Assembly (NCBI RefSeq): GCF_014196595.1
Contig: NZ_JACIEA010000001.1
Location: 216,085-280,084 of the forward strand
Length of the DNA: 64,000 nucleotides
From: Sphingorhabdus rigui
GTDB lineage: Bacteria > Pseudomonadota > Alphaproteobacteria > Sphingomonadales > Sphingomonadaceae
Reading direction: 5' to 3'
Position numbers and translations under genes: made by a program
The notes under the pieces: model-generated
The model's input: the letters and a program-made list of their open reading frames with translations, nothing else
Database searches by the model: none
Told to the model about the DNA's origin: nothing
Part shown: positions 7,641-16,380 of the stretch, one piece after another
How the letters are laid out: each line of letters begins with the position of its first letter
How positions within the stretch are numbered: the first letter of the stretch is position 1

Positions 7641-8573
7641 TCAGATGATCGGAGCGGAACGGATGCCGATTGCGACGAAATAATCATCAAGCTTGGCGGA
7701 TGTTTCGTCCGACAGTGCAATGAAAACCCGCCGCGCATCGGCAGGATCCTGACGCCGGACGAGCATACCGCTTTCGGTCATTGCTGTGGTCCACCGCAAG
7801 GCAGTCGTCGGCGGAACCGCAGCGGCGATACACAGGCTAGAAACCGACACATGCTGGCCTTCTTGCCCGGCAGCCTTTAGGTCTAGCAAGATATCCCAGG
7901 CCGGGTCAGCAAAAAGATCAGGTGGAAAAAAACGGTCCCGCATACGGCGCAGTTTGATGATCTCGCGCAGGGTTTGAGCGTCTATCGCGTCCGCGCGTTC
8001 GGGATCGGTGGATGGAAACTCCTGAAACCCACCCAATGGCGCCTGCCGAAAGGGAATAGGTTTGTCGGACACCCCGTCTTTGCGTTCCGAATCGGCCATG
8101 CGGGCAAGGGTTCGGGCAAATTCTGCCAGCTCGTCGCTGATTCGGTGCAGCGATTCGAATGAGACGTCACGGTTCCTGTCATGCAGTCGGTCCATATCGC
8201 CCCGTCCAAACGCCCCCGCTAAAATCGGCATCGCCTCGATGTCGTCGGCGTCGACTAGGAAATGGCACTGGCCTTGCGGAAGCGCTGCATAAGCGTCCTC
8301 GAGCCCTCCCATTTTGGTCCACACCAACGCAGTGCTCCGATGAGTCTGGAGATACTGGGATATGCGTAACAGGAAATCCGTGGGTATGTCCGTTTCGGAG
8401 GAAAAGTCGACCAAAAGGAAATCCGCGCGTTGTGCATCATCCATGGCAAGCGCGGTGTAGCCGGTTACGGACAATAGTCGATTGAGATCAGCGATGCGCT
8501 GAGCCGTGCCGCCTACAATCATGGCCGTGCGGCCATTGATGCTGGAACCAAAAGGGGACGGGCATTCTTTCAT
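7641..8573 (-). CDS. MarR-type winged-helix protein with N-terminal receiver-like domain
   Basis: 310 residues from the ATG at 8573, chosen because GGGAG stands 7 nt upstream; earlier in-frame ATGs exist at 8579 and 8621. Residues about 15-120 look like a degenerate response-regulator receiver (AMIVGGTAQRIADLNRLL, then ADFLLVDFS in the phospho-acceptor strand position). A central helical linker (RISDELAEFARTLARMAD) follows. The C-terminus is a MarR-like winged helix: VSSLCIAAAVPPTTALRW (recognition helix) and MLVRRQDPADARRVFIALSD (wing, with the conserved DxRRxFIxL pattern). The full receiver active site (two acidic residues at the start, Thr, Lys) is not obvious, so phosphorylation is doubtful. 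The target is unknown. Confidence 0.75.
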   Translation of the reverse strand: MKECPSPFGSSINGRTAMIVGGTAQRIADLNRLLSVTGYTALAMDDAQRADFLLVDFSSETDIPTDFLLRISQYLQTHRSTALVWTKMGGLEDAYAALPQGQCHFLVDADDIEAMPILAGAFGRGDMDRLHDRNRDVSFESLHRISDELAEFARTLARMADSERKDGVSDKPIPFRQAPLGGFQEFPSTDPERADAIDAQTLREIIKLRRMRDRFFPPDLFADPAWDILLDLKAAGQEGQHVSVSSLCIAAAVPPTTALRWTTAMTESGMLVRRQDPADARRVFIALSDETSAKLDDYFVAIGIRSAPII

Positions 8574-8773
8574 ATTCATTCTCCCTGCACCCAGAATAGG
8601 CGTTTCATGTGGCGAACACACGATAATTACGGCCCCTGCGATGTAAAATTTCTCTCCGTTTCGGAGGAATCAGTTTTGGCCTACTGGTTGTTTGCAAGGC
8701 GTGCCCGATGCGCTAGTCCCCTGTTCATGGAGCCTGGGCATACGGGCCACAAAATGCAGAGGAGCATATTTAG

Positions 8774-10909
8774 GTGAAAACGCGAAAGATCATGGTGAGC
8801 GCAGCGGCGCTTTTAATGTCAGGAGTTGCGATGACGGCGGTTGCAGAAGCGAAAGAAATGAAGTCCAGCCACATGGCCAGCGAACCCGCGTTGCTTCAAG
8901 AATGGACCGGGCCATATGAAGGCGTGCCGCCATGGGACAAGGTTAAAGTCGCGGAATTCCCGGCCGCGTTTCAAGCCGCGATGCAGGCATCAAAAGCTGA
9001 ATTTGAAGCGATGCTCGCAAAGCCCGAAGCCATCACGTTCGACAACACCATTACCGCCAGCGAACTGTCCGGCGAAAAAATCGGCCGGTTGTTTTCGATC
9101 TGGGGTGTGCATTCATCGAACCTGTCGAACCCTGAAGTCCGCAAAATTCAGGCGGAATGGGAACCAAAGGTTAGCGCGTTCTTCTCCGAACTCGCGCTTG
9201 ATGCCCGTTATTTTCAGCGCGTCAAATATCTGTACGATCAGCGCGCGAATCTTGGCCTAGATGCCAAACAGACGCGGTTGTTGGAACGGACCTATGATGG
9301 CCTTGTCCGCAATGGCGCGATGCTTGACGCGGGCAAGAAGGCGCAGGTCATCAGCATAGAGACCGATCTTTCCAAGAAATTCTCGGCTTTCTCTGAAAAG
9401 GTTCTGGCGGATGAAGAAACCTTCATCCTCATAACCGACGCGGCGGACCTTGCCGGATTGCCCGAAAGCTATGTCGCGGCGATTCAGGCTGCGGCCAAGG
9501 CAAAGGGCCAAACTGGCTGGGCCGTCGTGAACACCCGTTCTGCCGTTCAACCGTTCCTTGAAAATTCAACGCGGCGCGATTTGCGTGAAAAGGTCTGGCG
9601 CGCGTTCACGATGCGCGGTGATAACCAGAATGCGAACGACACCAACGCGACCATCGCGGAAATATTGAAACTGCGTCAGCAGCGTGCCGAAATCCTGGGC
9701 TTCCCGACCCATGCCCATTACCGCATGGCCGACACGATGGCGAAGGATCCGAACAAGGCGATGGACCTGATGATGAAGGTCTGGCCCGCTGCAGTTGCCC
9801 GCGTCAAAGAAGAAGTGGCCGACATGCAGGCCATCGCCAATGCCGACAACATCATAATCGAACCATGGGATTATCGCTTCTACGCCGAAAAGGTGCGCAA
9901 GGCGAAATGTGACCTCGATCAAGAAGCCATTAAACCCTATTTCCAGTTGGATAATATGGTCGCCGCCATGTTCGATGCTGCGGGCAAGTTATATGGTCTG
10001 ACGTTCACCGAAAACACGGGCACAGTCCCTGTGTTCGAACCCAAGGTGCGGACATTTGAGGTTAAGCGCGATGGCAAGGTCGTTGGGCTGTTCTACCTCG
10101 ACAACTTCGCGCGCGCCGGCAAGCGTTCGGGCGCGTGGATGACCACCTATCGCAGCCAGCATAAATTGGGCGGCAAGAATGACATCGTGCTTGCGTCGAA
10201 CAATAACAACTTCGTGCCCGGCGCCGATGGCGTGCCAACGCTGATCAGCATCGATGACGCGTCGACATTGTTCCACGAATTCGGTCACGCCATTCATTAT
10301 CTGAACTACGACATCACATGGCCGGGCCTTGGCGGCACGCCGCGCGACTTTGTGGAATATCCAAGCCAAGTGAACGAAAACTGGTTGCTCACGCCTTATG
10401 TGCTCAACACCTATGCCAAGCATTATAAAACAGGTGAGCCGATCCCGGCAGCCTTGGTCGAAAAGATCCGCGCGAGTGATACGTTCAACCAAGGCTTTTC
10501 GACCGTAGAATATCTGTCGAGCGCCATTTTGGATATGAAACTGCATAACCGCAGCGAACCCGTAACCGACCCGCGCGCATTTGAACGCGATACGCTGGCC
10601 GAAATCGGCATGCCCAAGGAAATGGCGATGCGCCATCGCCTGCCGCAGTTTAACCACCTGTTTGCCGATGATGGCTATTCGGCGGGTTATTACAGCTATC
10701 TTTGGTCCGAAACGATGGACGCCGACACATGGGCGGCCTTCACGGAAAAAGGCGATGTGTGGGACAAGGAAACCGCGGAGCGGTTCCGGTCGATGTTGCT
10801 GGCAACGGGCAATGAAACCGACCGGATCGAAGCCTATCGCGCATTTCGTGGTCGCGATCCTGATGTGAAATATATCATGAAAAAGCGCGGTTTCCCGACC
10901 GGCGAATAA
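8774..10909 (+). CDS. M3 family zinc peptidase, Dcp-like peptidyl-dipeptidase, exported
   Basis: 711 residues from a GTG at 8774 that follows GAGGAG. The first 26 residues form a signal peptide (AAALLMSGVAMTAVAEA), so the enzyme should act in the periplasm; E. coli Dcp lacks such a signal. The thermolysin-type zinc site HEFGH is at 501-505 with the third ligand E528 in VEYPSQ, and the downstream region (HRLPQFNHLFADDGYSAGYYSYLW) is the characteristic M3 end with the substrate-binding Tyr/His residues. Members release dipeptides from C-termini or degrade oligopeptides. It is a single-gene unit followed by a strong terminator. Confidence 0.9.
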   Translation: MKTRKIMVSAAALLMSGVAMTAVAEAKEMKSSHMASEPALLQEWTGPYEGVPPWDKVKVAEFPAAFQAAMQASKAEFEAMLAKPEAITFDNTITASELSGEKIGRLFSIWGVHSSNLSNPEVRKIQAEWEPKVSAFFSELALDARYFQRVKYLYDQRANLGLDAKQTRLLERTYDGLVRNGAMLDAGKKAQVISIETDLSKKFSAFSEKVLADEETFILITDAADLAGLPESYVAAIQAAAKAKGQTGWAVVNTRSAVQPFLENSTRRDLREKVWRAFTMRGDNQNANDTNATIAEILKLRQQRAEILGFPTHAHYRMADTMAKDPNKAMDLMMKVWPAAVARVKEEVADMQAIANADNIIIEPWDYRFYAEKVRKAKCDLDQEAIKPYFQLDNMVAAMFDAAGKLYGLTFTENTGTVPVFEPKVRTFEVKRDGKVVGLFYLDNFARAGKRSGAWMTTYRSQHKLGGKNDIVLASNNNNFVPGADGVPTLISIDDASTLFHEFGHAIHYLNYDITWPGLGGTPRDFVEYPSQVNENWLLTPYVLNTYAKHYKTGEPIPAALVEKIRASDTFNQGFSTVEYLSSAILDMKLHNRSEPVTDPRAFERDTLAEIGMPKEMAMRHRLPQFNHLFADDGYSAGYYSYLWSETMDADTWAAFTEKGDVWDKETAERFRSMLLATGNETDRIEAYRAFRGRDPDVKYIMKKRGFPTGE

Positions 10910-10931
10910 CGCTTTTTATCAAACCAAAACG

Positions 10932-10967
10932 GGGCTGCGCAGGCGAAAATCTGCGCAGCCCTTTTTT
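10932..10967 (+). terminator. Intrinsic terminator after the M3 peptidase gene
   Basis: A perfect 11-bp stem, GGGCTGCGCAG (10932-10942) and CTGCGCAGCCC (10951-10961), with an 8-nt loop is followed by six T. It starts 23 bp after the peptidase stop codon. Confidence 0.93.
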
Positions 10968-11020
10968 GTTGTAGTTTTCCAAAAACGATATAAATATGAT
11001 ATCATGATTCTGAGGAGATT

Positions 11021-11923
11021 ATGATGACCAATGATTCTGCAAACAATCTGACTGCGAGCCGCGAAGTCGGCGCACGCAGCTTCAATGGCTATGTGATGCT
11101 GCTTGTTCTTCTAGGGAGCGTGCTTTGGTTTGGTTGGGCGATGTCGAGTGTGATACCCGGCGCGCCGGATGCGGATTTCCTTGGCATGGGGCTAAGCATC
11201 GCCGTTTTCCTTTTCGTGTCTAGCGGCTTTTACATGCTTCAGCCCAATCAGGGTGTCGCGTTGACATTGTTCGGCGCGTATAAGGGCACGGACCGGAGCG
11301 AAGGCTTGCGCTGGACTTGGCCTTGGATAGGCAAGGCCAAGATATCGCTGCGTGCGAACAACCTGATTTCGGAAAAGATTAAAGTAAACGACTTGCGCGG
11401 TAACCCCATTGAGATGGCGGCGCAGGTTGTGTGGCGCGTGACGGACACTGCGCAAGCGTTGTTCGATGTGGATGATTATAAGGCGTTCGTGCTCGCCCAG
11501 ATTGAGGCAGCGGTCCGCACCATTGGCGCACGCTACCCATATGATGACTTCACGCATCAGGAAGTGACGCTGCGCGGTAATCATGATCAAGTCGGCGGCG
11601 AATTGCGTCTGGAGTTGATGGAGCGCTTGCGCGTTGCAGGCATCACCGTTGACGAATGTGGCTTCACCCATTTGGCCTATGCACAGGAAATCGCTGGCGC
11701 CATGCTGCGTCGTCAACAAGCCGAGGCAGTGGTCGCCGCGCGCAAGACCTTGGTTGAGGGCGCGGTCGGCATGGTCGAAATGGCGCTTGAGATGCTATCG
11801 GCGAAAAATGTCGTTGAGTTGGACGACGAACGCCGCGCCGCCATGGTGTCAAACCTCATGGTCGTTCTATGTGGTGAGCGCGATACGCAACCTGTGGTCA
11901 ACACCGGCACATTGTACAGCTAG
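11021..11923 (+). CDS. SPFH/band-7 domain membrane protein
   Basis: 300 residues. Two hydrophobic segments lie at about 24-46 (YVMLLVLLGSVLWFGWAMS) and 56-75, then a band-7/SPFH domain: PNQGVALTLFGAYKGTDRSEGLRW (about 78-101), NPIEMAAQVVWRVTDTAQALF and a long helical AQEIAGAMLRRQQAEAVVAARK segment. These proteins oligomerise on the inner membrane and organise complexes such as FtsH protease; no protease or NfeD gene is adjacent here. GGAG precedes the ATG pair at 11021/11024. It is followed after 9 bp by a ribbon-helix-helix protein and two small membrane proteins, a compact cassette with all four genes in one direction. Confidence 0.85.
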   Translation: MMTNDSANNLTASREVGARSFNGYVMLLVLLGSVLWFGWAMSSVIPGAPDADFLGMGLSIAVFLFVSSGFYMLQPNQGVALTLFGAYKGTDRSEGLRWTWPWIGKAKISLRANNLISEKIKVNDLRGNPIEMAAQVVWRVTDTAQALFDVDDYKAFVLAQIEAAVRTIGARYPYDDFTHQEVTLRGNHDQVGGELRLELMERLRVAGITVDECGFTHLAYAQEIAGAMLRRQQAEAVVAARKTLVEGAVGMVEMALEMLSAKNVVELDDERRAAMVSNLMVVLCGERDTQPVVNTGTLYS

Positions 11924-11932
11924 GCCAGCTGC

Positions 11933-12133
11933 GTGTCCGCTCCGTCCAAAAAGGCTTTCCCGCTCCGTCTCGATCCAGCACTTTTTGTTGCGGTCGAGCG
12001 GTGCGCAGCCGCGGATTTCCGGAGCGCGAATGCCGAAATTGAGGTATTGCTGCGTGAGGCACTGGCCAAGCGTGGGGTGAAGGTTGGCGTGAGCGAAACG
12101 CCAAAACGCGGACGACCGCCAAAGGAGATTTGA
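11933..12133 (+). CDS. Arc/HicB-like ribbon-helix-helix protein
   Basis: 66 residues from a GTG at 11933. The pattern KKAFPLRLDPALFVAVERCA (strand then helix), then NAEIEVLLREALAKRG (second helix), is that of Arc/MetJ-type DNA-binding proteins, in which the strands pair in a dimer and the basic/polar strand residues read DNA. A basic tail PKRGRPPK, resembling an AT-hook, could add minor-groove contacts. No toxin gene is beside it; instead it is packed between the SPFH gene (9 bp) and a membrane protein gene (1 bp). Possibly an autoregulator of this cassette. Confidence 0.7.
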   Translation: MSAPSKKAFPLRLDPALFVAVERCAAADFRSANAEIEVLLREALAKRGVKVGVSETPKRGRPPKEI

Positions 12134-12134
12134 A

Positions 12135-12473
12135 ATGCGTGATGAAGAAAAACCCTTTGTATATTATAAGTCGGGATCAGGCGTTAAAATATCTCCGCGT
12201 AACGCTGCGGGCTGGCGGGCCTTTGCCGTTTGGATGCTCGCATTATTCTGCGCGACGGGCGTTTTTGTCTGGGCGACGATAGTTGCGGATGAAGCGGGAT
12301 GGGACGACCGCAGCATTCTGCTGTTTCTGACATTGCCGTTTCTGCTTGTAACTGGCGTCTGGGCGCTGGCTATGTTTCGCTACATGAGAGCACGTAGCGA
12401 GATTGTCGACGTAGATAGTCTATTGCAAATAAAGCGTGATATTGACCGCTCCGATAAGCGGAAGCGGCGTTGA
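12135..12473 (+). CDS. Small two-helix membrane protein of unknown function
   Basis: 112 residues. Hydrophobic segments at about 27-49 (WRAFAVWMLALFCATGVFVWATIVA) and 62-84 (LLFLTLPFLLVTGVWALAMFRYM), flanked by a polar N-terminus and a highly charged C-terminal tail (KRDIDRSDKRKRR), suggest both ends are cytoplasmic. The start ATG follows AGGAG by a few bases and lies 1 bp after the ribbon-helix-helix gene. I do not recognise a family. The context (SPFH protein, RHH protein, second small membrane protein) suggests a shared membrane function. Confidence 0.6.
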   Translation: MRDEEKPFVYYKSGSGVKISPRNAAGWRAFAVWMLALFCATGVFVWATIVADEAGWDDRSILLFLTLPFLLVTGVWALAMFRYMRARSEIVDVDSLLQIKRDIDRSDKRKRR

Positions 12474-12490
12474 ATACGGAGGAGCGTAAT

Positions 12491-12751
12491 ATGCTACATC
12501 TGTTTCTGGAAAAGGGCCCTTGGTTCCGTGCGAAACGTTTCGGTTATGGCGCTGGCCTGCCGTTCAAGTGGCAGGGATGGGCCGTGCTCGGCTTTTATAT
12601 TTTGGCGATGACTGGCTTGGGGCTGCTCGCGGACAATGATCAAGCGATACCCACATTTGTCACGGTCGCGCTCATGTTGATCATTACCGGCATTTTCACC
12701 ATCATCGTCCGCAACCACACCGAAGGCGGCTGGAAATGGCGCGGGCTTTAA
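12491..12751 (+). CDS. Small membrane protein of unknown function
   Basis: 86 residues from the ATG at 12491, chosen because GGAGGAG stands 6 nt upstream; a TTG at 12470 would overlap the previous gene by 4 bp. Two hydrophobic segments (WAVLGFYILAMTGLGLLA, then PTFVTVALMLIITGIFTIIV) are separated by a short acidic loop. Family not recognised. It ends the SPFH cassette and converges with the nuclease gene, 3 bp apart. Confidence 0.6.
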   Translation: MLHLFLEKGPWFRAKRFGYGAGLPFKWQGWAVLGFYILAMTGLGLLADNDQAIPTFVTVALMLIITGIFTIIVRNHTEGGWKWRGL

Positions 12752-12754
12752 CGC

Positions 12755-13591
12755 TTAACGCAAGGCTTGGTCCAACAAGCGCGCGAGCCTGATCCCGCCG
12801 CGTTCGACCTGTTGGCGTAATGCGGCGCGTGACGCAGCGATGTCGGCTTCATCAATCACCACAGGCGCGGTTGGCTTTGCGCCACATGGATCGCCATCGA
12901 CCGCGCGGGGATAGGCAATCTCTTTCGATATTGCCCAATTTTCTTCGCTCCACAGGCGCGCATTGCCCTGTTTGACAGCGGCTTTCTCCGCGGGCGAAAA
13001 CGCGCGCACAATCGCCGGTGCGGCAGAAAGCGCGCGGTCGGCGAGCAAGCCATCCCACACCATATGCAAATTATATCCCCGCATATTGCCATATATGACC
13101 TTTAGGTCATTGCCGCCGCGGTCCGCACGGTCACCGGCGTGCAATGGCTGGTGAATGTCACCCACAAAATGCACGAGAAAAGCCAGCGCCTGCAAACGGA
13201 GATGCGCAGGCAGCGCCTTGTTCGACAGTAACGCAAAGTTACGGTCGATTTGCGCAGACACGCAGTTTCCGTCGGCGCACGCGCTGTTCAGATCGAACGG
13301 CTTGCAAATATCGACATTCTGATAATGCCAGCTGTTGGTGTAGCCCCAGCGCGCACGATCGCCCTTGATGCAATCGGCCCAGACGCTGACATCGCCGATA
13401 TTGCGCATTGTGCATTTGGGCGTGCCGAGCATCGGCGCTGCACGCAACAGACGTTGCATATTGGCGCGCGCATTGGATGACATATTGGCCTGCGCAATGT
13501 GCGCCACGGTCTCATGTCCATATTCCCAATAGGCCTGAACAGGGGCAAGCGGTGCGAAAAGGACGAGAAGAGAGATAAGCAAGCGTTTCAT
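12755..13591 (-). CDS. S1/P1-type single-strand nuclease, secreted
   Basis: 278 residues from ATG 13591. A signal peptide (MKRLLISLLVLFAPLAPVQA) is followed by YWEYGHETVAHIAQ, the family N-terminus whose Trp normally becomes residue 1 and coordinates zinc. Further zinc ligands are visible as WADCIKG (Asp), NSWHYQNVD (His), FLVHFVGDIHQPLHAGDRADRGGND (His, Asp, His) and YNLHMVWDGLL (His, Asp). P1/S1 enzymes use three zinc ions to cut single-stranded DNA/RNA and remove 3' phosphates. The frame stays open far upstream into ispG on the other strand, but homology begins at this signal peptide. Many Cys residues suggest disulfides in the periplasm. Confidence 0.9.
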   Translation of the reverse strand: MKRLLISLLVLFAPLAPVQAYWEYGHETVAHIAQANMSSNARANMQRLLRAAPMLGTPKCTMRNIGDVSVWADCIKGDRARWGYTNSWHYQNVDICKPFDLNSACADGNCVSAQIDRNFALLSNKALPAHLRLQALAFLVHFVGDIHQPLHAGDRADRGGNDLKVIYGNMRGYNLHMVWDGLLADRALSAAPAIVRAFSPAEKAAVKQGNARLWSEENWAISKEIAYPRAVDGDPCGAKPTAPVVIDEADIAASRAALRQQVERGGIRLARLLDQALR

Positions 13592-13696
13592 GCGCGCGCC
13601 ATAGTTTGTAACGGCGTGTAAATCAAAGCGGCAATCGCGTGTCGTACGCATAGGATGATGATTGCGGGAATATTCCAAGCCGCCTATATCCCCCAA

Positions 13697-14836
13697 ATGT
13701 CTTCCATTCGCCCTTGGCGCGATATCGCGCGTCGTCAGTCCCGCCAAATCATGGTGGGTAATGTCCCTGTTGGTGGAAATGCCCCGATTGCGGTGCAAAC
13801 GATGACCAACACGCTGACCAGCGATGCCGCCGCGACCATCGCCCAAATCCGCCGCTGCGAAGATGCAGGGGTCGATATCATTCGCGTGTCCTGCCCTGAT
13901 GTCGAAAGCACCGCAGCGCTGAAACAGATCGTGCGCGCCGCCAATGTGCCCATCGTGGCCGACATTCATTTCCATTATAAACGCGCGCTTGAGGCGGCGG
14001 ACGCTGGTGCCGCTTGCCTGCGCATTAACCCGGGCAATATCGGCTCGTCCGAGCGCGTGAAAGAGGTCGTCAACGCCGCCAAGGCCAATGGCTGCGCCAT
14101 CCGTATTGGTGTGAACGCTGGGTCTCTGGAAAAAGACTTGCTCGAAAAATATGGCGAGCCTTGCCCGGAAGCGCTGATCGAAAGCGCGCTGGACCATATC
14201 AAGCTGCTGCAGGACCATGATTTCCACGAATATAAGGTCGCGGTCAAAGCGTCCGACGTGTTCCTTGCGGTTGCGGCCTATATGGGACTGGCCGAGGCGG
14301 TTGATTGCCCGCTGCATCTGGGGATTACCGAAGCGGGCGGGTTGATTGGCGGCACCGTCAAATCATCCATCGGCATGGGCAATATGCTCTGGGCCGGAAT
14401 TGGCGATACCATCCGCGTCAGCCTGTCTGCGGAACCCGAAGAGGAAGTTCGTGTCGGCTATGAAATCCTCAAAGCATTGGGCCTGCGCACCCGCGGTGTC
14501 CGCGTGGTCAGCTGCCCCAGCTGTGCCCGCCAAGGTTTCGACGTTATCCGCACCGTACAAAAGCTGGAAGACGCGCTGAGCCATATCAAGACGCCCATGT
14601 CACTCTCCGTGCTTGGCTGCGTCGTCAACGGCCCCGGCGAAGCGCGCGAAACCGATATTGGCATCACCGGCGGCGGCAATGGCAAGCATATGGTCTATCT
14701 GTCGGGCGTGACCGATCACCATGTCGAAAATGACGACATGGTCAGCCACATCGTCAAATTGGTCGAAGCCAAAGCCGCCGAAATCGACGCCGGCACCAGC
14801 GTCAGCATGGATACGCTGCACGGGAAAGCGGCTTGA
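13697..14836 (+). CDS. ispG: 4-hydroxy-3-methylbut-2-en-1-yl diphosphate synthase (flavodoxin)
   Basis: 379 residues from ATG 13697, where family alignment starts ([20 protein letters not shown]); an in-frame ATG at 13655 would add 14 residues and has a weak AGGA upstream. The TIM-barrel part shows API-VQTMTNT and [11 protein letters not shown], and the C-terminal ferredoxin-like part shows [11 protein letters not shown] and [11 protein letters not shown], containing the three Cys and the Glu that bind the 4Fe-4S cluster. It converts methylerythritol cyclodiphosphate to HMBPP, the penultimate MEP-pathway step of isoprenoid (carotenoid, ubiquinone, bactoprenol) synthesis. The GNAT gene overlaps its stop. 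Confidence 0.96.
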   Translation: MSSIRPWRDIARRQSRQIMVGNVPVGGNAPIAVQTMTNTLTSDAAATIAQIRRCEDAGVDIIRVSCPDVESTAALKQIVRAANVPIVADIHFHYKRALEAADAGAACLRINPGNIGSSERVKEVVNAAKANGCAIRIGVNAGSLEKDLLEKYGEPCPEALIESALDHIKLLQDHDFHEYKVAVKASDVFLAVAAYMGLAEAVDCPLHLGITEAGGLIGGTVKSSIGMGNMLWAGIGDTIRVSLSAEPEEEVRVGYEILKALGLRTRGVRVVSCPSCARQGFDVIRTVQKLEDALSHIKTPMSLSVLGCVVNGPGEARETDIGITGGGNGKHMVYLSGVTDHHVENDDMVSHIVKLVEAKAAEIDAGTSVSMDTLHGKAA

Positions 14837-15318
14837 GCCTCTCCATCCGTCCCGCCACCCCCGCCGACATTTCACTGATCGGCCAGTTCATCCGCGACCT
14901 CGCGGAATATGAAAAGCTTGCCCATGAAGTGCGTTTTGATGAAGCGGTGATGGCGCAAAAGCTGTTTGGGCCGCGCCCTTATGCCGAGGTGTTGATTGGC
15001 GAGATTGACGGAACGCCGCAGGGTTTTGCCTTGTTCTTCCACAATTTTTCTACCTTTGAAGGGCGTCCGGGGATTTATCTGGAGGATCTGTTCGTCCGGC
15101 CCGACGCGCGTGGGTCTGGCCTTGGCAAGGCATTGCTGGGTAAGCTTGCGGCGCTGGCGGTGGAGCGCGATTGTGCGCGGCTCGAATGGTCCGTGCTCGA
15201 TTGGAATACGCCCGCGATTGATTTTTACAAGGCGCTTGGCGCACGTCCGATGGACGAATGGACGGTGTACCGGGTCGATGGCGATGCCCTGACTGGCCTT
15301 GCGGCGCATAGCATTTAG
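14833..15318 (+). CDS. GNAT family N-acetyltransferase (diamine acetyltransferase-like)
   Basis: 161 residues from a TTG at 14833 that overlaps the ispG stop (TTGA), so translation is probably coupled. The acetyl-CoA site is [21 protein letters not shown] (motif A, about 81-101), then [21 protein letters not shown] (motif B). This arrangement matches the spermidine/spermine or thialysine acetyltransferase subgroup, which starts IRPATPADI and keeps [14 protein letters not shown]. Substrate unproven. It is followed 2 bp later by the DMT exporter gene. Confidence 0.85.
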   Translation: MSLSIRPATPADISLIGQFIRDLAEYEKLAHEVRFDEAVMAQKLFGPRPYAEVLIGEIDGTPQGFALFFHNFSTFEGRPGIYLEDLFVRPDARGSGLGKALLGKLAALAVERDCARLEWSVLDWNTPAIDFYKALGARPMDEWTVYRVDGDALTGLAAHSI

Positions 15319-15320
15319 CC

Positions 15321-16223
15321 ATGTCTGAATTGCACCCGCGCCCCTTTATCCCATTCATGGTGGCCGCGGCTGGTGTCGGTACATTTTCGCTGATGGACGC
15401 GGCGATGAAGGATCTGGCGCTCTCCATCGGCGCGTATAATGCGGTGATGTGGCGCAACTGCGTTGGCGCATTGTTGATGGGCGTTTTGTTCGTTGGCACG
15501 CGGCAGAAATGGCCGCCGCTACATCTGCTGAAAATCCATTTGTGGCGCAGCATCGTTGTCGCGGTGATGGCGGTCAGCTTTTTCTGGTCGCTCACGAAAT
15601 TGCCCTTGGCCGAAGCCATTGGCCTGAGCTTCATCGCGCCCGTCATTGCGCTGTATCTTGCCGCCGTGATGTTGAAAGAAACCATTGGTAAAGAGGCGAT
15701 TTGGGCGTCGCTGGCGGGCTTGGGCGGCGTTGCCATCATCATGGCGGGCCGGTTGAGCGGACAGTATACGATGGACCATATCTGGGGCGCTGCTGCGGTT
15801 TTGTTTTCGGCGGTGGTGTTTGCCTATAACCTCATCCTCGCGCGGCAGCAGGCGCAGGTCGCTGGCCCAATCGAAATCGCCTTTTTCCAGAATCTGTTTG
15901 TGGCGTTAACGCTTGGCCTTGCTGCGCCATGGTTTTTGCAGCCCATCGGCATGTTTGATGCCCCAATGGTCGGCGCATCTGCTGCGCTGGCGGTTATCTC
16001 GCTGCTCCTATTAAGCTGGGCTTATGCACGTGCGGAGGCGCAGATTTTGATTCCGGTCGAATATACCGCCTTTGTCTGGGCAGCGTTTTTCGGCTGGCTG
16101 TTTTTCGCCGAACCCGTCACTTTGCCTGTGCTTTTGGGCACGGCCTTGATCGTGGGCGGAAGCCTGATTGCGGCGCGGGCCAAACCCGTTCCGGTTAATC
16201 AGGTGGAGGTTGCGACGGTTTAG
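15321..16223 (+). CDS. DMT superfamily (EamA) transporter
   Basis: 300 residues with about ten hydrophobic segments arranged as two EamA repeats: the first from about 8 to 140 (PFMVAAAGVGTFSLMDAAMK ... SLAGLGGVAIIMAGRL), the second from about 150 to 290 (WGAAAVLFSAVVFAYNLILAR ... LLGTALIVGGSLIAARAKP). EamA proteins export metabolites such as amino acids or nucleobases. It lies 2 bp after the GNAT gene and probably shares its message. Substrate unknown. Confidence 0.87.
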   Translation: MSELHPRPFIPFMVAAAGVGTFSLMDAAMKDLALSIGAYNAVMWRNCVGALLMGVLFVGTRQKWPPLHLLKIHLWRSIVVAVMAVSFFWSLTKLPLAEAIGLSFIAPVIALYLAAVMLKETIGKEAIWASLAGLGGVAIIMAGRLSGQYTMDHIWGAAAVLFSAVVFAYNLILARQQAQVAGPIEIAFFQNLFVALTLGLAAPWFLQPIGMFDAPMVGASAALAVISLLLLSWAYARAEAQILIPVEYTAFVWAAFFGWLFFAEPVTLPVLLGTALIVGGSLIAARAKPVPVNQVEVATV

Positions 16224-16272
16224 GGGGTCGGTTCGCTCCGAACGTTTCTTTTGCCCACCCACAACGTCGTCA

Positions 16273-16354
16273 CCCTGAACTTGTTTCAGGGTCTATTTGG
16301 CCTCTAGACCCTTCGGCCCGCGTGGCACGATGGATGCTGAACCAAGTTCAGCAT
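16273..16354. repeat. Dispersed palindromic repeat (REP-like), two hairpins
   Basis: Two hairpins lie between convergent genes: CCCTGAA/TTCAGGG (16273-16279, 16285-16291) and ATGCTGAAC-CAA-GTTCAGCAT (16334-16354, perfect 9-bp arms). The wording CTGAACTTGTTTCAG and GCTGAACCAAGTTCAGC is that of short intergenic repeats I associate with sphingomonads. They could also end transcription from both sides. Confidence 0.7.
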
Positions 16355-16380
16355 GACGTGGATTTGACGAACGGCGCTGC

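Noticed and set aside
11933-12133. Antitoxin of a toxin-antitoxin pair
   Set aside because: No toxin-like partner gene (HicA, RelE, MazF, PIN) on either side; neighbours are an SPFH and small membrane proteins.
13592-14317. Upstream extension of the S1/P1 nuclease frame over ispG
   Set aside because: The extension is antisense to ispG; the nuclease has a good signal peptide at 13591, so the extra 240 codons are not translated.
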